Below, one piece after another: positions 26,186-34,253 of a DNA stretch of 43,517 nucleotides. Under the pieces are notes generated by a model, which saw nothing but the letters and a program-made list of their open reading frames with translations, was not told the DNA's origin and did not search any database. The DNA lies in the NCBI GenBank assembly GCA_964558295.1, contig CAZLDQ010000018.1:1-43517 (forward strand), given 5' to 3'. A program made the position numbers and the translations under genes. Source of the DNA: JBDKTH01 sp964558295 (GTDB lineage: Bacteria > Planctomycetota > Planctomycetia > Pirellulales > Thermoguttaceae). Numbering within the stretch: position 1 is the stretch's first letter; each line of letters opens with the position of its first letter.

Positions 26186-26238
26186 TGGTGGATGGTGAAT
26201 GGTGGATGGTGAATGGGGGATGGTGAATGGTGGATGGT
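26164..26238. repeat. 14-bp tandem repeat upstream of the kinase gene
   Basis: There are five copies of ATGGTGAATGGTGG, one of them with a single change (ATGGGGG), followed by a partial copy. The array ends 14 bp before the kinase start and overlaps its predicted -35 region. Confidence 0.95.
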
Positions 26239-26307
26239 TTGCGTCAGGGAGTGGGGGGGAGCCGTCGACGCTCCACCAGTCATCACACTCCCCCTCCCAA
26301 GTTGGCG

Positions 26308-26335
26308 TTGACGTTGGTGGTAATCTAGCTAAAAT
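26308..26335 (+). promoter_or_regulatory. Predicted lysS promoter
   Basis: TTGACG (26308-26313) and TAAAAT (26330-26335) each match five of six consensus bases at 16-bp spacing. The start of transcription would be near 26342, giving a leader of about 45 nt. Confidence 0.55.
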
Positions 26336-26386
26336 GTTGCGATTCTTACAGTTAGAGGTGTACCAGCTTTCCGGTTGAGTAGATTG

Positions 26387-27907
26387 ATGGCCAAGGATAC
26401 CAACGAAGAACGAGTTGTCGGAGCCGCATTCTTAGAGGCCTCACGGCGAGACAAGCTCCGCCGCATCCAAGAACTTGGATTCGATCCGTGGGGGGGGCGG
26501 TTCGACAATTATCAGGCCATTGGTCAGATTCGCGCGCGGGAGAGCGAGATTGTGGCCGAGCCGAACGCCGATCCGGCCGGGACGCCGGAGTTGCACGGCC
26601 CCAAGGTGCGTGCCGCCGGCCGAATCGTGCTGCAGCGCAAGACCGGCAAGTTGGTGTTCCTCAATATTCGAGACTGGACGGGCCAGATCCAGTTATTCAT
26701 CGGCCAGAAGCAGGTCGGCGAGACGAACTGGGAGTTGACGCAGAACTTCGACCTGGGCGACCTCATCGGGGTCGAAGGAGAGTTGAAGCGAACCAAGACC
26801 GGCGAACTGACGATTTTTGCCGAGAACCTGTTCTTCTTGACCAAGTCGCTCGAAACACCGCCGGATAAGCACAAGGGGGTGCAAGACCCCGAGCTGCGCC
26901 AGCGAATGCGCTACCTTGACCTGATCCACACCGACGGCGTGCTGGAGCGGTTCTTGCGGCGAACGAAGATCGTCCAGTCGATTCGCAACACGCTGGCCGG
27001 CGAAGGGTTTGTGGAGGTGGAAGGGCCGACGTTGCATGCCATCGCCGGCGGGGCGGCCGCCCGGCCGTTTATCACCCATCACAACGCCCTGAACATCGAC
27101 CTCTATCTGCGGATTGCTTTGGAGCTGCACCTGAAGCGGCTTCTGGTGGGCGGCATCGAGCGGGGTTACGAGTTGGGCCGGGGCTATCGCCCCGAGGGGC
27201 TCGACGCCCGGCACAATCCCGAGTTCACAATGCTCGAACTCTATCAGGCCTACGGCGACTACCGCTCGATGATGGACCTGACCGAGAAACTGATTGTCGC
27301 GGCGATTCAAGCAACCGGCCAGGATCTGGTGCTCCCTTGGGGTGACAAGCAGATCGACTTTACCCCGCCGTTTGCCCGGATCAGCTACGACGAGGCCTTC
27401 CTCCAGTATGCCGGCGTGGCACCGACGGATGAGGAAGGGATCAAAGCGGTGGCGGAACGTGTGGGGCTGGACGTGGCCGGCAAGCATCCGGACGTGGTGA
27501 AGAACGAGGTCTTCGAGGCGTTGGTGGAGGATCAATTGAGCGGGCCGGTCTTCGTCTACGACTATCCGGCGAACATCTGCCCGTTGACCAAACGCAAGGC
27601 TACGGACCCGGCGATTGCCGAGCGGTTCGAGTTGTTTGTCCACGGCATGGAATTGGCCAACGCCTACACCGAGTTGAACGATCCGGACTTGCAGGAAGAA
27701 CTGTTCACTAAGCAGTTGGCCGGCCAGTCGGAAGAAGACTCGATGGCCAAGATGGACCGCGATTTCATCCGCGCGCTGAGGCACGGCATGCCCCCAGCCG
27801 GCGGCTTGGGGATCGGCATCGACCGCCTCGTGATGTTGTTGACCAACAGCCAGTCGATTCGTGAGGTGATCCTCTTCCCGCTCCTGCGGCCGGAAGCAAA
27901 TGAATGA
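26387..27907 (+). CDS. lysS: Lysyl-tRNA synthetase, class II
   Basis: This 506-aa class II synthetase charges tRNA-Lys. An N-terminal OB-fold anticodon domain (KVRAAGRIVLQRKTGKLVF, then IQLFIG) precedes the catalytic domain. Motif 1 includes FVEVEGPTLHAIAGGAAARP and FITHHNALNIDLYLRIALE. Motif 2 reads ELGRGYRPEGLDARHNPEFT; the usual FRNEG is replaced by YRPEG here, but the Arg and Glu remain. Motif 3 is GGLGIGIDRLVMLLT. The ATG at 26387 is chosen over an in-frame TTG at 26375; neither has a strong ribosome site. The last codons and stop lie in the word-like inverted repeat that fills the next spacer. Confidence 0.96.
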   Translation: MAKDTNEERVVGAAFLEASRRDKLRRIQELGFDPWGGRFDNYQAIGQIRARESEIVAEPNADPAGTPELHGPKVRAAGRIVLQRKTGKLVFLNIRDWTGQIQLFIGQKQVGETNWELTQNFDLGDLIGVEGELKRTKTGELTIFAENLFFLTKSLETPPDKHKGVQDPELRQRMRYLDLIHTDGVLERFLRRTKIVQSIRNTLAGEGFVEVEGPTLHAIAGGAAARPFITHHNALNIDLYLRIALELHLKRLLVGGIERGYELGRGYRPEGLDARHNPEFTMLELYQAYGDYRSMMDLTEKLIVAAIQATGQDLVLPWGDKQIDFTPPFARISYDEAFLQYAGVAPTDEEGIKAVAERVGLDVAGKHPDVVKNEVFEALVEDQLSGPVFVYDYPANICPLTKRKATDPAIAERFELFVHGMELANAYTELNDPDLQEELFTKQLAGQSEEDSMAKMDRDFIRALRHGMPPAGGLGIGIDRLVMLLTNSQSIREVILFPLLRPEANE

Positions 27908-27995
27908 TGAATGATCAATGATGAAGGATAAATGAAAAGCAACGGCGGCCGGTGCCTTTTGCATTCATCATTTGTCATTCAGCATTCATCATTCC
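27898..27995. repeat. Word-like inverted repeat between lysS and the ABC permease gene
   Basis: GAATGATGAATG (27902-27913) and CATTCATCATTC (27983-27994) are perfect inverted arms. Further imperfect pairing extends inwards over TGAATGA-type words. The TGA stop of lysS (27905-27907) is inside the left arm. Confidence 0.8.
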
Positions 27996-28018
27996 CCTTG
28001 TGGCAAGGAAGCCGAGTT

Positions 28019-29575
28019 ATGTACAAGTTGCTCCTCTGCTGGCGGTATCTCCGCACGCGGTATATTGCGCTGGCGTCGATCGTCAGCGTGACGTTGGGGG
28101 TGGCCACGATGATCGTGGTCAACAGCGTGATGTCGGGCTTCACGACCGAGATGCGCAATCGCATCCACGGGATTCTCTCCGACGTGATCCTTGAATCGCG
28201 GAGCCTGGACGGATTTGCCGACGCCGAGTGGCATATGGCCCAGATCCGCAAGGTGGCCGGCGATTCGATCGAAGGGATGACGGCCACCGTGGCTGTGCCG
28301 GCGATGCTCAACTTCCGCGTTGGCGAGAATTGGGTTACCCGCCCCGTGCAACTGATCGGGATCGATGCCAAGACTCATGCCCAGGTTGGCGATTTCGCCA
28401 AGTATCTGCAGCATCCGGATAACCGCAACGGGCATCTCGGCTTCAACCTCCATAACGACGGCTACGACGTCTACGACCATCAGGCCGAGGGGCAGGCCAA
28501 GCCGCGGGACCAGATGGCCGATGCCGGTTGGATTCACCGCCGTCGAATGGCCGAAATCGAGAAGTTCCGCAAGACGCTTTTCGAGCGGGATAAGAAGGCC
28601 CAAAACAACGCCAACGATTCGCTTGCCCAGGCTGCCGCCGCGACCCAGGTCAAGGATCCGTTTGCGGCAAGGGGATCTCAGGACCAAAATGTCTTCGACC
28701 CGGCCAAACAGCAGAACACCGGCGTGATTCTCGGGATCGCCTTGGGCAGCTACCGGACTAAGGAAGGTGAAGACCGGTTCCTGATCCTTCCAGGCGACGA
28801 CGTGAAACTGACGTTTCCCAACTGCTTCGCCAGCTCAGGGAAGCCGGAGGCGCGCAGCGATGATTTTACGATCGTCGACTTCTATGAAAGCAAGATGAGC
28901 GAGTACGACTCCAGCTTCGTTTTCGTGCCAATCGAAAAACTCCAGCAACTCCGAGGCGGGATTGACCCCACGACCGGCGTTGCCCTGGTCAATTCGATCC
29001 AAATCCGGCTCAAGCCGGGGGCCGACGCGGTTGCCGTGCGCGACAAGCTGCGGGCGGCGTTCAACGAGCAACTCTATATCGTCGAGACTTGGCAGGACAA
29101 GCAAGGGGCGCTGCTGGCCGCCGTGCAGGTGGAGACAGCCATCCTCAATGTGCTCTTGTTTCTTATCATCGCCGTGGCCGGCTTCGGCATCCTGGCAATC
29201 TTTCTGATGATCGTCGTGGAAAAGACCAAGGATATCGGCATCCTCAAGTCGCTGGGGGCCTCGGCCATGGGGATCATGGGCATCTTCCTGGCCTATGGTC
29301 TTTCACTCGGCCTGGTCGGCTCCGGCGTTGGAATGGTGATCGGGCTGCTATTTGTTCGCTATATCAATGAAATCGCCGACCTGTTGGGCGAGATCACCGG
29401 CACCCCGGTCTTCGATCCGCAGGTCTATTACTTCTACAAGATTCCCACGATTGTCGACCCGCTGACAATCATCTGGATTGTTGTGGGGGCCCTGTTCATC
29501 GCAGTGTTGGCCAGTGTGCTGCCGGCCTTACGTGCCGCGGCTCTCCGTCCCGTGGAGGCGTTGCGCTATGAGTGA
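28019..29575 (+). CDS. LolC/E-type ABC transporter permease (FtsX/MacB family)
   Basis: This 518-aa inner-membrane permease probably acts in lipoprotein release or envelope export together with the next gene. One N-terminal membrane helix (IALASIVSVTLGVATMIVVN) is followed by a large periplasmic domain (about 50-370). Three C-terminal helices come next: ILNVLLFLIIAVAGFGILAI, GIFLAYGLSLGLVGSGVGMV and TIIWIVVGALFIAVLASVLP. The FtsX-type loop KTKDIGILKSLGAS lies between the first and second of these. A charged, Gln/Ala-rich insert (about 180-235) in the periplasmic part is longer than in proteobacterial LolC. The ATG at 28019 has AAGGAAG 7 nt upstream; the reading from 27932 would translate repeat sequence. 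It overlaps the ATPase start by 8 bp. Confidence 0.88.
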   Translation: MYKLLLCWRYLRTRYIALASIVSVTLGVATMIVVNSVMSGFTTEMRNRIHGILSDVILESRSLDGFADAEWHMAQIRKVAGDSIEGMTATVAVPAMLNFRVGENWVTRPVQLIGIDAKTHAQVGDFAKYLQHPDNRNGHLGFNLHNDGYDVYDHQAEGQAKPRDQMADAGWIHRRRMAEIEKFRKTLFERDKKAQNNANDSLAQAAAATQVKDPFAARGSQDQNVFDPAKQQNTGVILGIALGSYRTKEGEDRFLILPGDDVKLTFPNCFASSGKPEARSDDFTIVDFYESKMSEYDSSFVFVPIEKLQQLRGGIDPTTGVALVNSIQIRLKPGADAVAVRDKLRAAFNEQLYIVETWQDKQGALLAAVQVETAILNVLLFLIIAVAGFGILAIFLMIVVEKTKDIGILKSLGASAMGIMGIFLAYGLSLGLVGSGVGMVIGLLFVRYINEIADLLGEITGTPVFDPQVYYFYKIPTIVDPLTIIWIVVGALFIAVLASVLPALRAAALRPVEALRYE

Positions 29576-30400
29576 CAAGTCGACACAGACCGCTCGGCGT
29601 TCTGAGCAACTGGGGCTGAACGGGCCTCGCCTGACGCTCAGCCAGGCACAGAAGCTCCCCCTGAGCGCCGACTCCACCGACGACGGTTTGATTCGGCCGA
29701 TGAAGTCGGGCGGGTTGCTGTCCGCCCGGGGGTTGAAAAAGAGCTACCGCAAGGGGGCGGTGAACATTCCCGTGCTCCGGGGTGTCAATTTGGGAGTGCG
29801 GCAGGGTGAGATGCTGGCGATCGTCGGCCAGAGCGGTTCGGGAAAAAGCACGCTGTTGCACCTGCTGGGTACCTTGGATGCTCCGGATGAGGGGGTGGTC
29901 TATTTCGACGATCAGCGGATCGACAACCTCCCCAGCCGTCGGCGCGACCTGTTACGCAATCAGTCGTTTGGCATGATCTTCCAGTTCTATCACCTCCTGC
30001 CGGAACTAACGACGCTTGAAAACGTTCTGGCACCGCTGATGATCGGCGAGACGGTTTGGAACTTCTTGCAGAAGCGGAAGGAGCATCGCCAGCGGGCGAC
30101 CGAGCTGCTGGAGTTGGTGGGACTGGGACACCGCCTCAAACATACCCCGCGAGAACTATCGGGCGGGGAAATGCAGCGGGCGGCCATCGCTCGGGCGCTG
30201 ATTACGGGCCCCCGGGTTCTTCTGGCCGATGAGCCGACCGGCAACCTTGACCACACCACTGGGCGCGAAATCCTGGAAATCCTCGCCTCCTTGAACCGCC
30301 AGCAAAACCTCACTATAGNNNNNNNNNNACGCACGATCTTTCCATCGCCCAAGACGCCGACCGCATGGTGCGCTTGGTTGATGGGAAGATCGAAGAATAA
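29568..30400 (+). CDS. LolD-type ABC transporter ATP-binding protein (interrupted by assembly gap)
   Basis: This ATPase partners the preceding permease. An unusual N-terminal extension of about 45 residues precedes the ABC domain. Walker A is GQSGSGKST (about 87-95), the Q-loop FQFYHLLPEL, the signature LSGGEMQRAAIARAL and Walker B VLLADEPTG. Ten Ns at 30319-30328 break the reading before the H-loop. After them the frame acg-cac-gat gives THDLSIAQDADRMVRLVDGK and a TAA at 30398-30400, the expected C-terminus. That frame needs a true gap of 2 modulo 3 (for example 8 bases), so the ten Ns are a placeholder and the gene is probably intact. Confidence 0.9.
30319..30328. other. Assembly gap of ten Ns
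   Basis: Fixed-length placeholder inside the ABC ATPase gene. The flanking frames show that the true length is not ten. Confidence 0.95.
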
Positions 30401-30496
30401 GTGGAGGGGGAGAGTGGAGTGTGGAGCGTGAAAAACAGGGCGTTGTTCCTTCTTTCTCTCCCCTCTCCCCTCTTCACGCCCCACTCCCCGCTACTT
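30401..30496. repeat. Purine-rich word-like inverted repeat
   Basis: GTGGAGCGTGAA (30421-30432) faces TTCACGCCCCAC (30473-30484), matching at 11 of 12. The flanks are GGGGAGAG- and CTCTCCCC-type words. It begins on the base after the ATPase stop codon and fills most of the spacer to the aminotransferase gene. Confidence 0.7.
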
Positions 30497-30521
30497 CCAG
30501 ACCTTATCCACGTGAAATGTT

Positions 30522-31379
30522 ATGTCTCTAAAGATCTATATCAATGGGAAGCTGTACGACAAGGAACATGCCACGGTCAGTGTGTATGACCATGGGTTGC
30601 TCTATGGCGACGGGGTGTTCGAGGGGATTCGGAGCTATGGCGGGAAGGTCTTTCGGATGCGCGAGCATCTGGATCGGCTCTGGAATTCGGCCAAGGCCAT
30701 TTGGCTGACGATTCCGATCTCCAAGGAGGAAATGGCCAAGGCGATTGAAGATACCTTGGCCGTCAACGGCATTCGCGACGGGTATATCCGCGTGGTCGTC
30801 ACCCGAGGCGCCGGGAGCCTCGGTCTCGACCCGAACCGCTGCAGCGACCCGCAGGTGATCATCATCACCGACTTAATTTCGCTCTATCCGGAAGAGCTCT
30901 ACCAGAAGGGTCTGGAGATTATTACCGTTAGCACGATGCGCAATCATCCGGCTGCACTGAGCCCGCGGATCAAGTCGCTGAACTACTTGAACAACATCCT
31001 GGCCAAGATCGAAGGGCTCCAGGCTGGCTGCATCGAAGCGTTGATGCTCAACCACAAGGGAGAAGTGGCCGAGTGCACCGGTGATAACGTGTTCCTCGTC
31101 CGTGACGGTACCTTGCTTACTCCGCCGATCGACGCGGGGATCTTGGAAGGCGTCACCCGGGATACGGTCCTTGAACTGGCTCGCGAAGGCGGCATTCCGG
31201 TGCGCGAAGTCCCCCTGACCAAGCACGACGTCTACATCGCCGATGAGTGCTTCCTCTGTGGCACGGCTGCGGAAGTCGTACCCGTGGTCAAGGTTGACAG
31301 TCGCACGATCGGCGACGGCAAGCCGGGGCCGATCACTAAAGATCTGATCGCGCGGTTCCAGAAGCTGACGCGAAGCTGA
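30522..31379 (+). CDS. ilvE: Branched-chain amino acid aminotransferase
   Basis: This 285-aa PLP enzyme of fold type IV makes the last step of Leu, Ile and Val synthesis. Landmarks are VYDHGLLYGDGVFEGIRSYG, the PLP-binding Lys in PRIKSLNYLNNILAK (K151), AECTGDNVFLVRDG and ECFLCGTAAEVVPV. A D-amino acid aminotransferase or aminodeoxychorismate lyase is possible for this fold, but the KSLNYLNN motif favours IlvE. No strong ribosome site precedes the ATG at 30522. It is probably not tightly coupled to the transporter genes 121 bp upstream. Confidence 0.9.
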   Translation: MSLKIYINGKLYDKEHATVSVYDHGLLYGDGVFEGIRSYGGKVFRMREHLDRLWNSAKAIWLTIPISKEEMAKAIEDTLAVNGIRDGYIRVVVTRGAGSLGLDPNRCSDPQVIIITDLISLYPEELYQKGLEIITVSTMRNHPAALSPRIKSLNYLNNILAKIEGLQAGCIEALMLNHKGEVAECTGDNVFLVRDGTLLTPPIDAGILEGVTRDTVLELAREGGIPVREVPLTKHDVYIADECFLCGTAAEVVPVVKVDSRTIGDGKPGPITKDLIARFQKLTRS

Positions 31380-31388
31380 GGAGGAAGC

Positions 31389-31421
31389 GGTTCGCTTTCA
31401 GCAAAGAAGCGAGAGCGAACC
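31389..31421. terminator. Hairpin between convergent ilvE and DedA-type genes
   Basis: GGTTCGCTTTC (31389-31399) and GAGAGCGAACC (31411-31421) pair over 11 bp with one G-U, around an 11-nt loop. It begins 10 bp after the ilvE stop. There is no T-run, so terminator strength is unclear. Confidence 0.5.
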
Positions 31422-31525
31422 ACGCTGGCGACCGAACGCCTGTGACGGATCAGCACAATCGCAGCGAATCCGCCAAGGCCGGCAGCCGGGCGCAGAAGCC
31501 CGATGGCTCTTGGCTGACAGCCCCC

Positions 31526-32176
31526 TCAGAACAGCCACTTGATCACGAAGAAACCGCCGACCAACAGCGCGAAGAAGACCGCGGCTGCCACCTCGAAGTA
31601 CTTCTCGAGAAGCGTCTTGATGCCTGGGCCGAAGACGTAGATACAGGCGGCCACGGCATAGAAGCGACCGAAGCGGCCAAGGGCCGAGGCCGCAATCAGG
31701 ACTCCCAACGCGATGTACTCGTGGAAGATCCCGGCCGAGATGGTGAACACCTTGAAGGGGATCGGGGTGAACGCGGCGGCGAGGATCGCCAGGAAGGCAT
31801 TGTCCTGGTAGAGCTTGCCAACGTAGTCGATGTTTTGCTGGGTGCAGCCGGGGACATAGTTGGTGAAGAAACCGCCGAGGGCCGCCCAGAGGGCATAGCC
31901 GATGAACCATCCGAGAATCCCACCCAGAACGGAGGCTGTACCGCAAACGGTCGCGTAGTGGAACGACCGCTTTGGCTTGGAGACTGATAGGGCAATTTGG
32001 AGGACGTCGGGAGGGATGGGAAAGAAGGAGCTTTCGGCAAACGCGATTGTCGCTAATGCGGGCGTCCCGTAGGGGGTGTCGGCCCAGTGAAGCACCCAGA
32101 GATACATCCGCTTCAAGATTCCCAGCCGCCGTGAAGGAGCTTGTTCCGGGGTCGATTCCACAACAGGTGGCGTCAT
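31526..32176 (-). CDS. YqaA/DedA-like (SNARE-associated family) membrane protein
   Basis: This is a 216-aa inner-membrane protein. The signature region ATIAFAESSFFPIPPDVLQI matches the re-entrant motif of the DedA/VTT superfamily. Further helices are GILGWFIGYALWAALGGFF and AAVFFALLVGGFFVIKWLF. AFTPIPFKVFTISAGIF is the second conserved half-motif. The start at 32176 has AAGGA 5 nt upstream. Family members have been linked to lipid scrambling and membrane homeostasis. The substrate here is unknown. The gene is alone on its strand. Confidence 0.86.
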   Translation of the reverse strand: MTPPVVESTPEQAPSRRLGILKRMYLWVLHWADTPYGTPALATIAFAESSFFPIPPDVLQIALSVSKPKRSFHYATVCGTASVLGGILGWFIGYALWAALGGFFTNYVPGCTQQNIDYVGKLYQDNAFLAILAAAFTPIPFKVFTISAGIFHEYIALGVLIAASALGRFGRFYAVAACIYVFGPGIKTLLEKYFEVAAAVFFALLVGGFFVIKWLF

Positions 32177-32292
32177 ACGATTCCTTTGTTGGGCAGGGGG
32201 CGTCTTGGATGCGGAAGGGGCTATGGTCGGGGAATTGTAATCCGACTTGGCGGAGGCCGGAAGCCGAATCAGGGGCGCTCAAAACATGGGAC

Positions 32293-32306
32293 GCGTGCTA
32301 GCACGC
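32293..32306. repeat. Perfect 14-bp palindrome GCGTGCTAGCACGC
   Basis: A self-complementary site in the 454-bp spacer between the DedA-type and ispE genes; GCTAGCAC occurs again at about 32416. It could be a regulatory site. No gene is seen in 32177-32505. Confidence 0.5.
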
Positions 32307-32505
32307 TGGAGACGGAGTTGCCAATGACACCACTTCGAGTGGGGCTGGCAGGCCTTGAACACGTAGGCGGCATGACCAACGTGTCCGAAATGGCGAGTTC
32401 CCGCGCCTTAACCCGCTAGCACACTCCAAGATGCGAAGCATCCCCCGACAATCAGGCGACGGATGATTTGCGGCGTGAAAGGGTTGCAAACGGCCATCCT
32501 TCCGG

Positions 32506-32534
32506 TTGACGCTACTCTCATCGGGCGATACAAT
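32506..32534 (+). promoter_or_regulatory. Predicted ispE-spoVG promoter
   Basis: TTGACG (32506-32511) and TACAAT (32529-32534) each match five of six consensus bases at the ideal 17-bp spacing. Transcription would start near 32541, leaving a leader of about 90 nt to the ispE ATG. Confidence 0.65.
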
Positions 32535-32630
32535 CGGCAGTGGGTTCGAAGGGTGACTACCCTCAAAGAACAGTTTGTCGGGCATCTTTTCTATCGGATC
32601 GACACCACCGAACACGCAAGGACTTGAAGG

Positions 32631-33539
32631 ATGCACCTCCACCGGTCCGCTATGGGCTGGGTGGTCCAGGCACCGGCGAAGCTCAATCTGTTCTTCGAGG
32701 TGCTGGCCAAGCGTGACGACGGATATCACGAGGTCGAAACGCTCGTCTATCCGATCGACTTATACGACACCTTGTACTTCAAGGAGGATTCCAGCGGCCG
32801 GATAAGCCTTGGCTGCCAAAAGGGGTCCGGGTCGTGGGGACCGCTGGACAGCGGTCTCCGGGCCGTGCCAACCGGCGCGGACAATCTCGCCGTACGGGCC
32901 GTGGAGTTGCTGCGGAGCCGGGCGGGAGTGCGCCAGGGGGCCCAGTTGCGACTCGTCAAACGGATCCCGAGTGCGGCAGGGTTGGGTGGCGGTTCAAGTG
33001 ATGCGGCGGCAGCCTTGCTAGCGGCCAATGCGGGATGGCATCTCGGCTGGTCGCCGGCGCAGTTGCAGGCGCTTGGCGCGGAAGTGGGGAGTGACGTCCC
33101 CTTGTTCTTCGCGTCAGGGCCGGCGATTTGCCAGGGTCGGGGAGAGCAAGTCGTACCGACTCCTGTGGCAGGCCCGTTGTATTTCGTGGTTGTCCGTCCT
33201 CCTGTCGGCTTATCGACGGCTGCGGTTTATGGGGCCTGCGACGTACCCAGGGCCCCCCGACCCTTGTTGCCCCTTCTGGATGCCTTGAGACGTGGAGATC
33301 TGGCCGCTGCAGGCCGGTTGATGTTCAACCGGCTGGAATCGGCCGCAGAAAAGCTGTCGCCTTGGGTTAAACGCCTGCGTGGAGAATTCTCTCGGGCGGG
33401 CTGCCTGGGGCACCAGATGAGTGGAAGCGGGACTTGCTACTTTGGGCTTTGTCGTCACGCCCGCCATGCCCGGCACGTGGCCCGACGCCTACAAGCTAAC
33501 GGAGTGGGGATTGCCTATGCAGTCCACGGGAGCCGCTGA
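32631..33539 (+). CDS. ispE: 4-diphosphocytidyl-2-C-methyl-D-erythritol kinase
   Basis: This 302-aa GHMP-family kinase phosphorylates CDP-methylerythritol in the MEP pathway of isoprenoid synthesis. The substrate-binding start is APAKLNLFFEVLAKRDDGYH. The ATP-binding GHMP loop is PSAAGLGGGSSDAAAALL, the third motif is MSGSGTCYFGL, and GSDVPLFF lies between. The ATG at 32631 has AAGGA 8 nt upstream. It is followed after 27 bp by spoVG, probably in one transcript from the promoter at 32506-32534. Confidence 0.95.
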   Translation: MHLHRSAMGWVVQAPAKLNLFFEVLAKRDDGYHEVETLVYPIDLYDTLYFKEDSSGRISLGCQKGSGSWGPLDSGLRAVPTGADNLAVRAVELLRSRAGVRQGAQLRLVKRIPSAAGLGGGSSDAAAALLAANAGWHLGWSPAQLQALGAEVGSDVPLFFASGPAICQGRGEQVVPTPVAGPLYFVVVRPPVGLSTAAVYGACDVPRAPRPLLPLLDALRRGDLAAAGRLMFNRLESAAEKLSPWVKRLRGEFSRAGCLGHQMSGSGTCYFGLCRHARHARHVARRLQANGVGIAYAVHGSR

Positions 33540-33566
33540 AACGCCCGTATCGTAAGGAGACCGGCC

Positions 33567-34151
33567 GTGGAGATCACCGAGGTTCGCATCAAGCTCATGG
33601 AGGAGCCCGGCGAGCGACTGAAGGCCTTTTGCTCGATCACCTTCGACGATTGCTTTGTCGTGCGTGACTTGAAAATCATCGAGGGAGCCAATGGTCCGTT
33701 CGTGGCCATGCCCAGTCGCAAACTGACCGCCCATTGCGGCAACTGTCGCGCGAAGAACCATCTTCGTGCGGCCTACTGCAATCAGTGTGGCGCTCGCCTA
33801 AAGGAGATTCAGGCGCTTAGAGACGAGGAAGGACGCGCGAAGCTCTATGCGGATATTGCCCATCCGATCAATTCCGCCTGCCGGGAGATGATCCAGCAGC
33901 GGGTGATCCAAGCGTTTGACGAGGAGCGGGAACGGGCCAAGCAGCCAGGCTACGTCTCGACCTATGACGACTACGATCAGGAAGAAGCCGTTGCTGAGGC
34001 CCGTCCGTCGAGCGTGCCCCAAACGGCTCCAGGCCAGACAACTCAGATCCAGCAGGCGGAAAAGCCACGCGGGCCTCACAAGGTCCCCTCGCAGCAGCCG
34101 CAAAATGCCGATCGCTCGCAAGGCGATTTCGGTGCAGGGATTCTCGAGTAG
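33567..34151 (+). CDS. spoVG: SpoVG-family regulator with inserted zinc ribbon
   Basis: SpoVG proteins are small nucleic-acid-binding regulators of about 85-100 residues. Both halves of that fold are here: EITEVRIKLM to FVAMPSRK (1-52) and ADIAHPINSACREMIQQRV (from about 95). Between them is an insert of about 42 residues with a four-cysteine zinc ribbon, CGNC (57, 60) and CNQC (71, 74). An acidic, then Gln/Pro-rich tail brings the total to 194 aa. The start is GTG at 33567, with AAGGAG 7 nt upstream. It follows ispE closely; ispE also lies near spoVG in Bacillus, which supports the family assignment. Confidence 0.85.
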   Translation: MEITEVRIKLMEEPGERLKAFCSITFDDCFVVRDLKIIEGANGPFVAMPSRKLTAHCGNCRAKNHLRAAYCNQCGARLKEIQALRDEEGRAKLYADIAHPINSACREMIQQRVIQAFDEERERAKQPGYVSTYDDYDQEEAVAEARPSSVPQTAPGQTTQIQQAEKPRGPHKVPSQQPQNADRSQGDFGAGILE

Positions 34152-34220
34152 TCTGGTTGAAGTCCTGACGAGCAGGAATGGGCAATTCCTAAGCTGGCAA
34201 CGGTCGGCCTTCCTCGCTGC

Positions 34221-34249
34221 AAGAGACGCGGATTGCCATCCGCTTTCTC
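34221..34249 (+). terminator. Weak terminator candidate after spoVG
   Basis: GCGGAT-TGCC-ATCCGC (34228-34243) is followed by TTTCTCC, with extra GAGA/TCTC pairing outside. It lies in the 102-bp spacer between convergent spoVG and purQ. Confidence 0.35.
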
Positions 34250-34253
34250 CGCG

